Source of the DNA: Euryodendron excelsum | Taxonomy: Eukaryota > Streptophyta > Magnoliopsida > Ericales > Pentaphylacaceae | DNA length: 64,000 bases | Assembly: GCA_033060915.1 (NCBI GenBank) | Contig: CM065383.1 | Span: forward strand, 8,866,001-8,930,000 | Reading direction: 5' to 3' | Shown here: positions 1 through 12,134 of the stretch, in pieces | Position numbering within the stretch: position 1 is the stretch's first letter | Layout of the letters: the number at the start of each line of letters is the position of its first letter | The notes under the pieces: model-generated | Seen by the model: only the letters and a program-made list of their open reading frames with translations | Told to the model about the DNA's origin: nothing | Databases searched by the model: none | Position numbers and translations under genes: made by a program

Positions 1-372
1 CTTTTGATCCATAATTTGTAAACAATTTGCATAACGCCAAAACAGGAAAGAATTTGTCAAAGAAAAGGGGAGAGAGCACCAAATTCAATCATATATATAA
101 TTAGCTAAACCACTAACAAAGATCACAAAATCTCGGAAGCAATTAACAGCTGAATTTAATCATTGACATTATCACTAGAAAGTATACCAACACAGACCAT
201 GCCAATGGCAATAATATCCCCACAAATTCATCCATATAAGGCAAGCAATGGAATCACAACTCACAAGATAACATGGACAATTTCAGTTAGTCTGTTGCGA
301 GGAAAAACATCAAAGAAATAGCAGCCATAAGGTTCCAGTCTGAGTTTTTGTTAAAGAGAAAGCAGTAAAGAC

Positions 373-444
373 CTGGAGATTAGGAGGATTAAGGTGAGCT
401 GCAATTCTGGCAATGCGTTGATTGACCTCTGCACTCAGCTGCAT
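373..444 (-). CDS. first coding exon of an unidentified gene running off the left edge
   Basis: On the minus strand an ATG at 444 opens 24 codons, beginning MQLSAEVNQRIARIAAHLNP and ending PNLQ. They finish at a clean CAG|GT donor at 373, so the rest of the gene lies leftward and positions 1-372 would be its first intron. The same frame is open upstream to 624. I prefer the ATG at 444 because a TATA-like run lies only about 140 bases upstream of it. I do not recognise the family from 24 residues. The regular charged and aliphatic pattern with no low complexity looks like real coding sequence. Confidence 0.5.
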
Positions 445-583
445 TTCTTTGTGTGTTAGGGTTGTTTGCTCGAAGAATCGAAGTCTATGGCGCCTTTGGA
501 AAGAATCTGTTTTGTGATCTGATGAACCAGAATTGGGGAATGGGTTTGCGTGACTGTGTAATTGTGTATCGTCTTTGTTTCTG

Positions 584-592
584 TATATATAC
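584..592 (-). promoter_or_regulatory. TATA-like box for the left-edge minus-strand gene
   Basis: Read on the minus strand this is TATATACAG inside a longer TA-rich run. It lies about 140 bases upstream of the proposed ATG at 444, a normal spacing for a plant gene with a short leader. The assignment is inference from position and composition. Confidence 0.35.
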
Positions 593-624
593 GTATATGT
601 ATGTATAGCTAGGGCTATACACAA

Positions 625-1465
625 ATGTAATTATAAACAGTACAAAGGGAGCGAAGGGTGAGGCTGATGCTGAAGATGACGTGAGACCCTGAATTGGGAA
701 GTGTGGAAACAGATTTGGGTTCTCGAAGCCTCGAAGCCTTATCCCATCGACCCAGCGCCGAAATCTCTTCCCTCGGTGATTTTGAAAAAAAAAAAATTAG
801 TAAAAAGATTGAAATTGTTATTATTTTTATATAGCTATTTATTTTGGTATGAAGATTATTTTATCAAAACTCAAAATATTATTTCTTAAAAGACGATTTC
901 TCTCTTTTGTACCAGCATTTTCTTAACATTGATAGGATGACAATTAATCTTCGGCATAGCACATAATCTCCTACAAATTGATGGGGCCTAAATAATTAGG
1001 CTTCACTAATTTGAGGTTTTGTATTATGGAAAATATTTTTAAATTTTTTTATCAATAAGAGCCAACATGATAAATATTTGTGTTTTATAATAAAATGCCT
1101 CCATTCAATTATATTATTTTTTATAAAAATTTGTATAAAATTTTTGACTTTATACCATTACGCTCATTATAATAGTAAAAATGTTTGACTCACATGGCCA
1201 AAAGATTTAAAACGGAAACATAAACAGAAGAAGACGACATCAATCAGCATGTTACTCCAAAATTCAGCAGATGTTAAAGCCCAAATGCATATGATCTTGA
1301 TGTATTGATGTGGATATGGCCCAAATGAAGGATAAAAATGTGGTCATTGGCCTATAGTCCATTACAGTTCGCGAATGTTTTTATGTTTTGCACTTCTAAA
1401 TTTTATGAACTCCACATATCAAAAAAAAAAAAAAAAAAAAATTTGTTCATATGCTCATATGCATG
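625..1465. other. AT-rich intergenic stretch
   Basis: I see no coding region or RNA gene here. It carries A-runs at about 786-797 and 1421-1441. The second A-run lies directly before the target duplication of the solo LTR that follows. Confidence 0.5.
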
Positions 1466-1470
1466 CTTTG

Positions 1471-2333
1471 TGTAGGTGTTCAGTCTGCGGGAGCCACGTG
1501 GCAGCCCATTTGCCCGTTTGGCAGTCCACATGGACCCTCTGGCTACCCCAAAGTCAACCATAGTCAAACCATGCCTGGAAAAACCCGCGCGATGCCTTGG
1601 CCTTTGCGCCAACTACCAAGCCTCGTTTAAATAGCTCCTCTTAAGCGGGGCCCCTGAGCTGCACGGCTCCAGCCAAAACAAACGCTTGTGCATGACAGGC
1701 CCCGCGCCTTACCATTTAACAAGCCTAGATCCCTAACTGTCTAACTTACTTTCACTCGGGATCCCTCCCCATGAGCAGTGGAGCGGAGGCTAGAACCGAA
1801 GGGATCGTTGAGCCGCGCACTTCGTAAGCGCGCAAGGAACCAGTCCCGTCAACCGGCTAAGAGAGAGAGATCCACCCTCAAAGCCACTTAGATACCATAT
1901 CTCAAGCATTAAATGCTGACCCAACGCACATTTAATGCAATAGACACATGGCGAGTCATGACTGGACAACTACCTGACCCCGTGACAGTGCGCATCCAAT
2001 CGCCCGCCGTGGCCGCTGACAAGGCTCCACCAGGTCATGATGGCGAAGTTCAGGCCTGCCCAGTCATGGCACGCTACGTGTCTGAACAGTGCTAATCACT
2101 GCCTACTATAAATAGTCTCAATACATTTATGACAAAAAAATACAAAACCGAATCACATTTATTGTACAAGTCACTATTGGCTCGTGAATCTCTCTCTCTC
2201 TCTTGTCTGCCCTCTCGGTTCTTACCCCTCCATAATTAGGAGACTCGAGCGAGTTGATTTCAATGACTGCCAGGACTCCTAGACGGGCCCCACGTAAGTC
2301 AACCTTACGCCTTACCGCCAAACCTTACAAACA
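1471..2333 (+). mobile_element. solo LTR of an LTR retrotransposon (863 bp)
   Basis: The segment starts TGTAGG and ends TTACAAACA. It is flanked by a perfect 5-bp duplication, CTTTG at 1466-1470 and CTTTG at 2334-2338. It is much more GC-rich than its surroundings and carries a TATAAATA box at 2107-2114, which gives the transcription direction. A CT-rich leader follows at about 2192-2203. No gag or pol sequence is attached on either side, so this is a solo LTR left by recombination between two LTRs. The layout looks Ty3/gypsy-like, but without internal domains the superfamily is inference. Confidence 0.8.
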
Positions 2334-2338
2334 CTTTG

Positions 2339-3295
2339 ATATTCAATTTTTTTTTTTTTTTTGGTAATGACATACAAATAGAGAAATTGTATAGAATGAT
2401 ATGACTGAGTTGTGAACTTATCACTTTAAAGTAAATAACTTATCTAGATATTATTTAATTATAAAATTACCATTGTCAAGTCATTTTGGCAAAAGTATTG
2501 TGCAAAAAATTTGGCAGAATAGCAATTTTTAAATGTCCGTATTGGACAGGTCATGTGCAATAACAACTATTGAAGTTTCAAGTAGCAGCAATGCCCAATT
2601 CTCCAAATATTAAAGTTGGACGATTATTTCATGCATGAAGATTAAACAATTTGAAGTTAGAAAATTTGGAAATTATTTATTAGTTATCAACTCTTAATGG
2701 AATATTAGAAACAAAAAACAACTCTTATTGGTAAAATTTGAGTAGTTTGGTTCATTTCATCACTTATAGATTGCAGAGATTGTAGCTCAATAAGGACATA
2801 TGATCTACCAATCTTGAAGGCCAAAAAACTCTCTTTTTCTCTCTGTTTATGCCTCAAGCTGAGATATAGCTTATACATCAAATTAGGTCATAAAAAAACA
2901 ACAGACAGAATAGAGCCAGGCAACACTCATCAAATTTTTTCACACAATTGTTTTTTTTTTTTTTTGTTTTAAATAAAACTAAACACTTAATAATTTATTA
3001 AAAATAAAAAATTAAATAAAAGTATATAAAACACCCGCACACCTAAACTCGTCCTGACGTGGGACGAGGCCCTTTCACAAACCCTTTTGTGTCCTATTTT
3101 TAGACACAAGGAAGAAGAGGAGCCTCACCATTCATCATTGGTTGGATGACTGGATATTCCTCGAGAGCATACACAGAATATCAAGAATTTGATTAGTTCG
3201 AAATGTACATGCAATTTTCAACTTTTCTAATGATTATAAGCTCACGATCATGGTGGAGGTTACGCCACTTCATAGAATCAACTAGTAATAGAATG
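2339..3295. other. intergenic DNA between two solo LTRs
   Basis: This is AT-rich sequence with T-runs at about 2347-2362 and 2950-2965. I see no gene and no element with ends I can define. Confidence 0.5.
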
Positions 3296-3300
3296 ATAAA

Positions 3301-3893
3301 TGTGGGTCAAAAAGGTTCGCCTAATCATGTCTAATCAAAATTAAGTGAATAAAATAGGGTTACAAATAAATCTAAGTAGTCAAAAGAGTGGCTAAGCTTA
3401 CGCTATTGACCCCACGTCGATCTCAGGCTCGAGCCCAATGCGGCTAGCCTAATTCACAGTATAATCAAAGCATTTAATACGTTGACCACAGCATTTAATG
3501 AGGTAACATGCCACGCAACGTCTACCATCACGTTCGATCAGCCAACTCTGGCATGGTGATAAAACTGAACCAATATCCGATCAGTCAGAGATGAATGATG
3601 TTGTCTACAATGTAGGTCATGATGATCTAAGGCAGACATAAAGGCAAAATACTCCATCAATTACGCTATAAATACCAAAGTCCCAACGAAGAAAGGATGC
3701 ACAATTAATTTCAAGTATACATTGCCTTTATACATTTGATTCTCGATTAAGATTGCTGACTTAATCGTCAGAGTGTGATCGACTCTAAGAGAATCGGCCT
3801 ATTCTAACTTCTCTGTCCCTTTTTGCAGCGAGTTTTGACTCACTAATAGTGACTCGAGTGATCGACCAGGCCTTCTCAAAAATTTCACTTACA
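3301..3893 (+). mobile_element. second solo LTR (593 bp)
   Basis: It begins TGTGGGTC and ends CACTTACA. A perfect 5-bp target duplication flanks it, ATAAA at 3296-3300 and 3894-3898. A TATAAATA box at 3667-3674 followed by a short leader shows LTR promoter architecture on the plus strand. It shares layout with the LTR at 1471-2333 (CATTTAAT motifs before the TATA box, CTTACA near the end), but the sequences are too different to be recent copies of one family. No internal region remains. Confidence 0.8.
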
Positions 3894-3898
3894 ATAAA

Positions 3899-6800
3899 TA
3901 TAAAGGTTGTGTCCATATTAAGGGATTGTCTCTCAGTTCACATATGAAATAGATTAATTTCTTTTATGAGATTAATGCGGATTAATAGTGGTTCATCGAT
4001 TATGCTGGATGAATTAGGATTAGCTAACATGCTTTGGTGTCTCGTGATTTGATCAAATTTCAAGGTTTGATTAGGTATATGCATTCACTGAGTTGCACCC
4101 TTTGGACTTTAGGGTATGTGCTCTATGCTAAAGTCATACAAACAAAAAAATTGTACGAAATTTTCATATAAAATGATATATATAAATGATGTGTCATCCC
4201 AGTTTTGATGCCTTGTTTTGTAGTTTGGTCTCTCCACTTATCAACAGAAATACAAAGTGACCGAATAGGAGAGAAATAAGTTTCACTATTCTTCCATATT
4301 AGGAAACATCTTATTTTCTTAAAAGACTTCAATAAAATATTATTTTGAAACACATGAAATAATTCATTTTAAATTAAGACATAAAAAAACTTCAAAATTC
4401 TGAAATAAATCAATGGAAAAAATGATTTTCAAGCTTGGACCTAATATCTTTAAATAGTTCAATTAGCCGTAATAAATGACTTGTACGGTTGTTCCCTTTT
4501 AAACTTTGCGTTCAAGAATTGTTGTATGCATAATATAGTAATTTGACCATGATTTTCGAAAAGCTACCAAATCCATTTTCCTATAGATGTTTCTGTTACA
4601 ACCCACTTTTTAAATTTAGTGAGTTAGGCTTTTTGGGCTATTCGGATTCGATGACTCTCTTATTTGGTGTTGGGCAAAACATTCCGCGTGATTTATTTTT
4701 GGATTTTAGGGGGGGTAAAAAAACCAATCTAAATCCGAACATAGCATTTCAAGGGAAGTGATTTTCCCTTTTCTCTTCTCTTTTTCTTTTATTAATATTA
4801 TGTTTGGAATCTAAATTTATCAAAAGTAAAAAGAGAAAAAAAAAAAAGAAAAGTGAACAAAATGGGATATTCAAAATTTTTACTTATTTCATTTTTATAT
4901 TTTTTTTACCATCCACTTGCTCTTACAACTAAATAAATAATGTAATTTTATATCATTTTCTTTTACAAAATCCTTAATCGAAACGCGCGTAAAGGTTTCT
5001 AGAACATTCCAACAGAGATTTTTTCTTCTTTTTTTTCAATAAAGAAATATCTTTTAAGGTTGATATGGAACCATTTGCAGAACTTACCTTTCCGTCGTAC
5101 CATGCATAGAACCTCCACGAAGCCGTTTAAGTTTCTCAAAGGTATTTGTTCTTTTCACACGACGATGTGAGCTTTCATATCTGGTCCCAGAAAGGCCAAT
5201 GAGTGTATGGACATTGAACAGATCTTCATTAATTTGAGGTGTTTATGCGTCCATATCACGGGAAATACAAGAGGTCATAAGTTAAAGACAACTCTTTTAT
5301 CTCTTTTTCCTTCTAGAAAATGGTAGGGTATGACTGAATCTTGCAAGTGAAACAATATGTTGAAAGTATATATCCTCAGCCTCAGGTCTTTATTGATCTT
5401 TCATTCACAAAGTCTTGTATGCCACTTTATATATAGATAGATGCCTTTTGGACTGAAAAGGCTTCTTTCTTCTTGTACGTGAAGTGTGGACCAGTACCGA
5501 TATGTATTGTACAGCGTTGTATTGATCACGGGTTTAAGTCCTAATCATATAATTTGATAACCATTGCCCAAAAGCAGGTGTACATCTGCAACCAAACACC
5601 CACGCCAGGTCACTGTACAATTATCAGCTTTCTTCGCCGGTGCTTGACTAATGGGAGATTGGGCAATGACTTGGTTACTTTCTATGTTCAAAAGAAGTTG
5701 GCTCTTACCCACTGAAAAACCAGTCAATTACATATATATGTTGCCCATAAAAAATTTTTCAAACCACTCCTTAATTACCCTTATTTTTTGGGTTTGGAGA
5801 AAATATCAAAATACAAACATGGCTCCCATTTTCACCCTTCTGATTAAACCGTGTACGTACGTCTGCAAATAATTAAGTTGGTGAAGTTAGTTGGTTCTTT
5901 AACTGTGATTTTTGAAGAAAGTCTTTTAGTAACAATTTACAGCAGTTGAAAATTAGACTCTGTTTGATACTCGAGGAAAGAAAGGAGAGGGAAAAAAAAA
6001 AATTTCTTCCTTTGTTTGGTTTCTAATTTAAGAGGAAAGATAAGAGAAACGAAAGAGAAAAGAGAGAAAAATAAGTTTTTCTCTTCGCTTTCTTTACCAG
6101 TAGTTATTATATTATTTTATTTCTTCTTTTCTTTTAATTTCCAACAATGGAAAGTGGTGACAATGTTATTAATGCATGAATCCTCAGAAGCATTAATTAG
6201 TATATACGTACCTTTTAATCTTGCACACGCATAAGTCTGTTTAAAAATTTTAAACCCGTAATGCTCACATCACAATGTAGTAATGTTACGACTATGTCAA
6301 CGCCTACAACTTAGCCTCAATTCCTACAGTTAAGGGGTAAAAATTGGAGTTGCAGGAGGCCAAGGTCAAGTCAAGCCAAATGGAATAAGTTTCAACTTAA
6401 TTGGCAATCTATTTAGTTTAAAAAATAGTTTAGTTGTCACGTGCATTAAAGTTTAATGAAAGTATTTAACTAATACCAATCAAAACAAATATATATATAT
6501 ATATATATATGTCTGCCCAAACTTGGCAAATTATACTATATTTTTTTACATTTATCTTATCTCGTGATCTATATTATTTTCTAAGCTATCAAATATTATA
6601 AGTACTACTATAAACAACTAACGCATCCACTCTCACAAACAAATGGAGATTTGAGGGATTAAGATAGAGATGTTCTATTAGCCTTGTGCTTTGCCCATGA
6701 GGACTCATCTAAGTTGATCGTTAGTAGTATCTACCTCTCCAACTCTACTTCAACTTCTCTACACTGATAAACAAACATTTTAAAAACAAGTGGCATACTA

Positions 6801-7362
6801 TTAAGTGATTAAAAGAAGCAATTTAATAATATACTCATTAAAAGGAGGCATTTAATAGTATACTATAGTTTTTAAAATAAGTTTGTAAGATCATTTTACT
6901 AAGTGTATTATTTTCCCTTAAGTCAGTCAGCACATTTCTCAAATGGGTCAAACCAATAAAGGAATATTTAAGTATAGGCTGCAAAATTGGCATGTGGGTA
7001 ATTATCACCGACCATATTCCTCTTATTGGTATTAATTCTTGCCAACTCTTCATCATTACACAGGATAACCTCTCCCTCCCTCCAAATTTAGCCTAAGATT
7101 CAAGCAATATATACCTATTTCTAAAGTTTCAAATACCAACCTTTTGCACCCAAACCATGGGATAAGGTCAGATTTAGAGAAAAAATGCAATAATTTGTCT
7201 CACTATGTTGATATATATTATGTTAGAATATAAATATTGTAATTTTTTTTTTTATTTCTATGATTTTGGCCTTTACTTTGGTATGACGTATTTTAAAAAA
7301 TAACTAACATAAAAAAGATGGGCGCAGGACAAGGGTGGAGAGCAGTTAGGTGGGGTAGAGGC
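3899..7362. other. long gene-free AT-rich interval
   Basis: No open frame here has a recognisable domain or a convincing intron structure. Features are simple sequence only: purine-rich and pyrimidine-rich stretches at 4745-4860 and 5955-6110, and a TA tract at 6490-6510. It probably holds decayed transposon debris that I cannot assign. Confidence 0.5.
6490..6510. repeat. (TA)n microsatellite
   Basis: Uninterrupted alternating A and T for about 21 bases. Confidence 0.9.
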
Positions 7363-7370
7363 GGGATCAC

Positions 7371-8281
7371 TAAGGATGGCAGTGAATTGGGGGAAAGTAG
7401 AGATTTAATCGAACCCGTTCTGTTTGGGGAGGGTATGAAGGATTCAGAACTAGAATGAAGGTGGGGATGAAGGTGAAAATGAAAATTCATACAGGTATGA
7501 AGGTGAGGATGGACCAAGGTTTACCCTCGCCCCGCCCCGCCCCGCCCCCCCCACCCCGCCCCACCCCGCCTTGCCCTCGCTCCGCTTTCCCCGCTTTAAA
7601 TTTTTTTAAATTTTATATAGGCTGATTTTTTCTTTGTCTTACTCTTTAGATGTCTACTTGCTTAGAGTTTTTTTTACTATTCATCTCATGATGTGAAAAT
7701 AGATGTATAATTTTTCAAAATTAGCAGTGTACAAATGTAAACAAATTAAATGGTGAAATGTTGTGGAATAAATGTATAATTTAATTCTTATGAATTATTT
7801 GTTTGGTATGAGATATAATTTATTGATCATTTAAATAGAAAATTGAAATGGTTATGATAAAGTTTTTAAGTTCATTAATGTTAAACATAAGTTAGATAAT
7901 AAAAAATCAAATAAGATTTGAGAAATTAATTAGCTTAAAAGCTTTGAGATTGAACACCAAATTATGAAAATAAAGTTTTTATTGCAATTTATGTATCACA
8001 AGTATAAAATGTAGAAATGAAATTCTTTAACATGAATAGAGTTTACTCTGATTTTTTGCCTTGAATATGGGTTAATTTGTACTCAGACTTTAAATTAGGC
8101 TTGGCGAGTGCAGGCAGGTGTGAAGGCAGAGATAGACGAAGATTTATACTCGTGAAACGAGAATAGACCTCTAACAAAATTTCAATACAAGTATGTAGAA
8201 GAGGATGTAGGTAAATTTTATTAATGAATACTGGAATGAAAGTGTCAATCTCCACCCTGCTTTAATCCATTAACATCCCTA
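7371..8281. mobile_element. non-autonomous hAT-like element
   Basis: The left end reads TAAGGATGGCAGTGAATTGG. The right end, read in reverse complement from 8281, starts TAGGGATGTTAATGGATT. These are hAT-type terminal inverted repeats. The 8-bp flanks GGGATCAC (7363-7370) and AGTATCAC (8282-8289) agree at 6 of 8 positions, consistent with an aged hAT target duplication. The inside has no transposase. A C-rich run at 7524-7595 is typical of a common family of such elements. Minus-strand open frames here are rich in His, Pro and Ser only because of the repeat. Confidence 0.6.
7524..7595. repeat. C-rich run of CCCCG units
   Basis: Repeated CCCCG and CCCCACC units lie inside the hAT-like element. 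The minus strand has many G4 runs with short spacers, so it could form G-quadruplex structures. Confidence 0.75.
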
Positions 8282-8317
8282 AGTATCACCCTAACGGAGC
8301 GTGATTGGGTCCTCAAT

Positions 8318-8517
8318 GGTGGGTCTAAGATTTGTATTAAGGGACCAAGATAAAAAAATTTAAAGTGTGTAAGGACCTATATAATTCTTTTGAAATTTCA
8401 GAGGAGTCGATACATATATTTCATTATAAATTTTTAAAAATTTATAAAGGTAAAGTAAATTTTGAAATTTTGCAAGGGCCATGCCCGCCCCTCCATCCAC
8501 CAGCGGGGGTCACCATT
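8318..8517. repeat. degenerate copy of the GTGGCGGAGCCA-ended repeat family
   Basis: It starts with a GGTGGGTCTAAGATTTGTAT-like end, then an AT-rich body with repeated AAATTT, and finishes at GGCCATGCCCGCCCCTCC. The layout matches the better copies at 14085 and 36053, but the ends are worn. Confidence 0.35.
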
Positions 8518-8521
8518 CCAA

Positions 8522-9071
8522 ACCAGGCCAGCTGCCATCGTAAAAGTTAACGCAGAGACCCCACTTCTGCTCAAAGCAAAATGAGAAAACCCAATTCCTT
8601 ATTCTGCAAACTTCCCTTCCACTTACAGTCCCAGTCGCCAAAAACCCCACAGCCAAATTGGTTTGGGGTGGGGGTGGCCAAAACACCAATCAAATGGGTC
8701 GGTACACTCGCTGTTTTTGTCATTTTCGGCGCCCACTAAGGAGCCAAAAAGCATCACGCTCACGAGTATTCCCTGTAATTATAGCCTCTTAATAACTTTC
8801 CTCTCTTGAGCTAATCCACTCATTGGAAAAGAGGCAATCTCAGTCTCTCTTGCGCATGATACACACCCCCACCGGCAGCTCTTTTCATGTGAACACAGAG
8901 CCAGATAGATATCTGTAATTCCCGGAAAATCTTTTTGCCTTCAAACCAGTCACTTGTCACTCATGCATGAAACCATCCGTTACTCTCTCTCTATCTCTAT
9001 CTTTCAATAAGAGCAATGCTGCTTCTCATTCTCTTTTAATAGTTCTTCTGTCTCTCCTCCGTTGCCAAAAA
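8522..9071 (+). promoter_or_regulatory. upstream region and leader of the receptor kinase gene
   Basis: No gene lies here. The last 100 bases are rich in CT (TCTCTCTCTATCTCTATC at about 8984-9003), typical of plant leaders. I see no convincing TATA box. An in-frame ATG at 8967 would add 35 residues before the preferred start, and that extension does not look like part of a signal peptide. Confidence 0.4.
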
Positions 9072-12000
9072 ATGACTTCTCAGAGATCAACATCTCTTGC
9101 TATGCGTCTGCTTGTAACACTCTTCTTCGTGGGATGTGTCTCGATGGTGAGCTCTTCGAGAAGTGATATCGCCGTTTTGCTCCGGGTTAAAAATGATGGA
9201 CTCCATGACCCGGATGGTCGACTCGGGGACTGGGTCGAGACGAGTCACAATGCTCCTTGCAATTGGACTGGCGTTACCTGCGATCCCCAGAACGACGCCG
9301 TCGTTGCGATCGATCTCACCAGCCTTGGCATCTCCGGGAAATTCCCCGAGGGTTTTTGCCAGATTACGACGCTCCAGAACCTCACTCTCGGTGATAATAA
9401 CCTCAACGGTGCTCTGACTTCGATGTCCGTCTCTTTCTGTTCTCATCTTCGTTTCCTGAATCTCTCTTCCAACTATTTCGTCGGGGAACTGCCGGAGTTT
9501 GTCCCGCCATTCCGCAATTTGACCATGCTCGATCTCTCCCAGAACAACTTCACAGGCGGTATTCCGGCGAGTTTCGGCCGGTTTCCGGCGCTCAAAGTGC
9601 TCAGCCTGTTCATGAACATTCTCAACGGCTCAATCCCCGAGTTCTTGACCAATCTCACCGAGTTGACTCAACTCTATCTCGCTTACAATCCTTTCGAGCC
9701 AGGTCCCCTGCCTCAGCTAATCGGAAACCTGAGAAAGCTTGAAAATCTTTGGATTCCACGCACGAACCTCATCGGAAACATTCCGGACTCCATCGGCAAT
9801 CTCGTTGCTTTAAAAAATCTCGATCTCTCCACTAACAAACTCTCCGGTGCAATTCCCGACAGCATCGGTGGATTGCAGAGTATAGAACAAATCATGCTAT
9901 TCGAGAACCAATTATCTGGTGTATTGCCTGATACTCTAGCGAACCTGACTTCGCTGGTCCGACTCGACGTCTCCGAGAACAATCTCACCGGGAAATTGCC
10001 AGAGAGGATCGCCAGAATGCCTCTCACGTCACTCAATCTCAATGACAACAGTTTCGATGGCAAGATTCCAGAAAGTCTAGCTTCAAACCCAAATCTATCA
10101 CAGTTGAAGCTCTTCAACAACACATTTTCTGGTATATTGCCGGTGGATTTAGGCCGTAACTCCGATCTTGTAGATCTTGATGTCTCTGGCAACGAATTCG
10201 AAGGACCATTGCCTCCGAATCTCTGTTACAGAAACAAACTTGAACGTCTAGTCACTTTCAACAACAAATTCTCCGGTACTATTCCAGAGTCGTACGGTCA
10301 CTGCAATACTCTTAATTACATACGTATCTTCAATAACAAACTCACTGGACTAGTACCTGTTCGTTTCTGGAGTTTCTCTGGACTTCAATTCCTTCAACTA
10401 GAAAACAACAAACTCCAAGGTTCGATTCCTCCTTCCATTTCGGATGCTCGAGGCTTAACGAAATTATTGATCTCCGGCAACAACTTCTCTGGCAGACTTC
10501 CGTCAGAAATTTGTCAATTAAAAGTGCTTGAAGTTATCGATGTGAGTAGAAATCAATTTTCCAGCGAATTGCCTACATGTATAACTGAATTGAACAAGTT
10601 ACAGAAGCTGGACCTGCATGAGAACATGTTCACAGGTGAAATCCCGAGCAGTGTTGGTTCTTGGACAGATCTTACGGAGCTGAATTTGTCAAATAACAAT
10701 TTAGACGGTGAAATTCCGAGTGAGCTTGGGAGTTTGCCGGTCTTAACACACTTAGATCTCGAAGGAAACTCACTTTCCGGTGAGATTCCGGCCGAGTTGA
10801 CGAAGCTGAAGCTCAACAAGTTCAACGTCTCCAACAACAAACTTGAAGGTGAAGTGCCTGGTGGTTTCAACAGCATGATTTTTCTCCAGAGCCTAATGGG
10901 TAACCCGGATCTCTGCAGTCCGGATCTGAAACCACTCCCACCATGCCCGAAACCCAAACCCGTTAGCTTCTACGTGATAGGAATTCTAGTGGCCGTGGCT
11001 TTGCTACTGATCGGGTCACTCACCTGGCTCCTGATCAAGACCAAAACTTTGAATATACTTCTGAGTAAGAAACAGCATTCCCTGAAGATTACCACGTTCC
11101 AGAGGGTCGGGTTCAACAACGAAGAACTGTTGACTTCATTGACAGAGGAAAACCTAATTGGGTCCGGTGGGTCGGGTCAAGTTTATAGGGTGAAGCTCAA
11201 GAGTGGACAGACCGTGGCGGTTAAGAGGCTGTGGGGAGGTAACCGGCAAGCGGAAATGGAGGCGGTGTTCCAATCGGAGGTGGAGACGCTGGGAAGAATC
11301 CGGCACGGCAATATTGTAAAACTGCTGTTGAGTTGTATTGGAGAGGACTTTAGAGTTTTGCTATATGAATACATGGAGAATGGGAGTTTGTGGGAGGTAT
11401 TGCATGGAGAGAAGGCTGCAGTTTCGTTAAATTGGCCTGAGAGGTTTGCAATTGCTGTTGGGGCTGCCAAAGGGCTGGCTTACCTGCATCACGATTGTGT
11501 GCCGCCTATTGTGCACCGGGACGTTAAGTCGAACAATATTTTGTTGGATGAAGATTTTAGGCCACGGCTGGCTGATTTTGGGCTGGCCAAGACGTTGCAG
11601 CAGAATGTGGAGGAGGGTGATGGAATGATGTCTCGCATTGCCGGTTCCTGTGGCTACATTGCCCCTGGTGAGTCTTTGTTATTTGTGGTTATTCAGTTAA
11701 TATCATAGATTATATGCTATTACTATGATAGTATAATCTATAAAATGGCATTACTGATTGCAGAGTATGCCTATACACTGAAAGTGAATGAGAAGAGTGA
11801 TGTTTATAGCTTTGGCGTAGTGTTGTTGGAGCTGATAACTGGTAAGAGGCCAAACGATGACTCCTTCGGTGAGAACAAAGACATTGTGAAGTGGGTAACA
11901 GAGGTTGCATTATCATCTCCAGAAGAAGGAAATGGCTCGGGTGCCAGTCCTTGCATAGACTTGGGACAGCTTATAGATTCAAGGATGATGAACGCATCGA

Positions 12001-12134
12001 CAAGCAATTATGACGAGATTGAGAAAGTTCTGAACGTTTCTCTTCTTTGCACTTCAGCCTTACCCATGAACAGGCCCTCCATGAGAAGGGTTGTTGAATT
12101 GCTGAAGGACCATCCATTGGCTCGTCAACAGTGA
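9072..12134 (+). CDS. HSL2: LRR receptor-like serine/threonine kinase, HAESA-LIKE 2 type
   Basis: Exons are 9072-11667 and 11764-12134, giving about 988 residues, close to the length of Arabidopsis HSL2. The single intron has GT-AG ends and splits the glutamate codon of the APEY segment, a conserved position in this family. In order there are a signal peptide (about residues 10-32), an LRR N-terminal cap with CNWTGVTCD, about 20 plant leucine-rich repeats (LxxLxLxxNxLxGxIP), a transmembrane helix near 634-655 and a kinase domain. The kinase has a glycine loop from 697 (GSGGSGQVY), the ATP-binding lysine K718, HRD at 815-817 and DFG at 835-837, so it should be active. The kinase tail [18 protein letters not shown] and the motif [17 protein letters not shown] point to HSL2. 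Known members bind IDA/IDL peptides at the plasma membrane with SERK co-receptors and control organ shedding and cell separation. Subfamily assignment is from memory of the family; ligand and role are inferred. Confidence 0.92.

Noticed and set aside
7293..7517. His/Pro/Ser-rich minus-strand open frame
   Set aside because: It spans the left end of the hAT-like repeat and its composition comes from the repeat.
8967..9071. Earlier in-frame ATG for the receptor kinase
   Set aside because: It adds 35 residues ahead of the natural signal peptide and makes the protein longer than its relatives. The ATG at 9072 gives about 988 residues.
9087..11470. Long minus-strand open frames within the receptor kinase gene
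   Set aside because: They mirror the leucine-rich repeat coding strand and have no features of their own.
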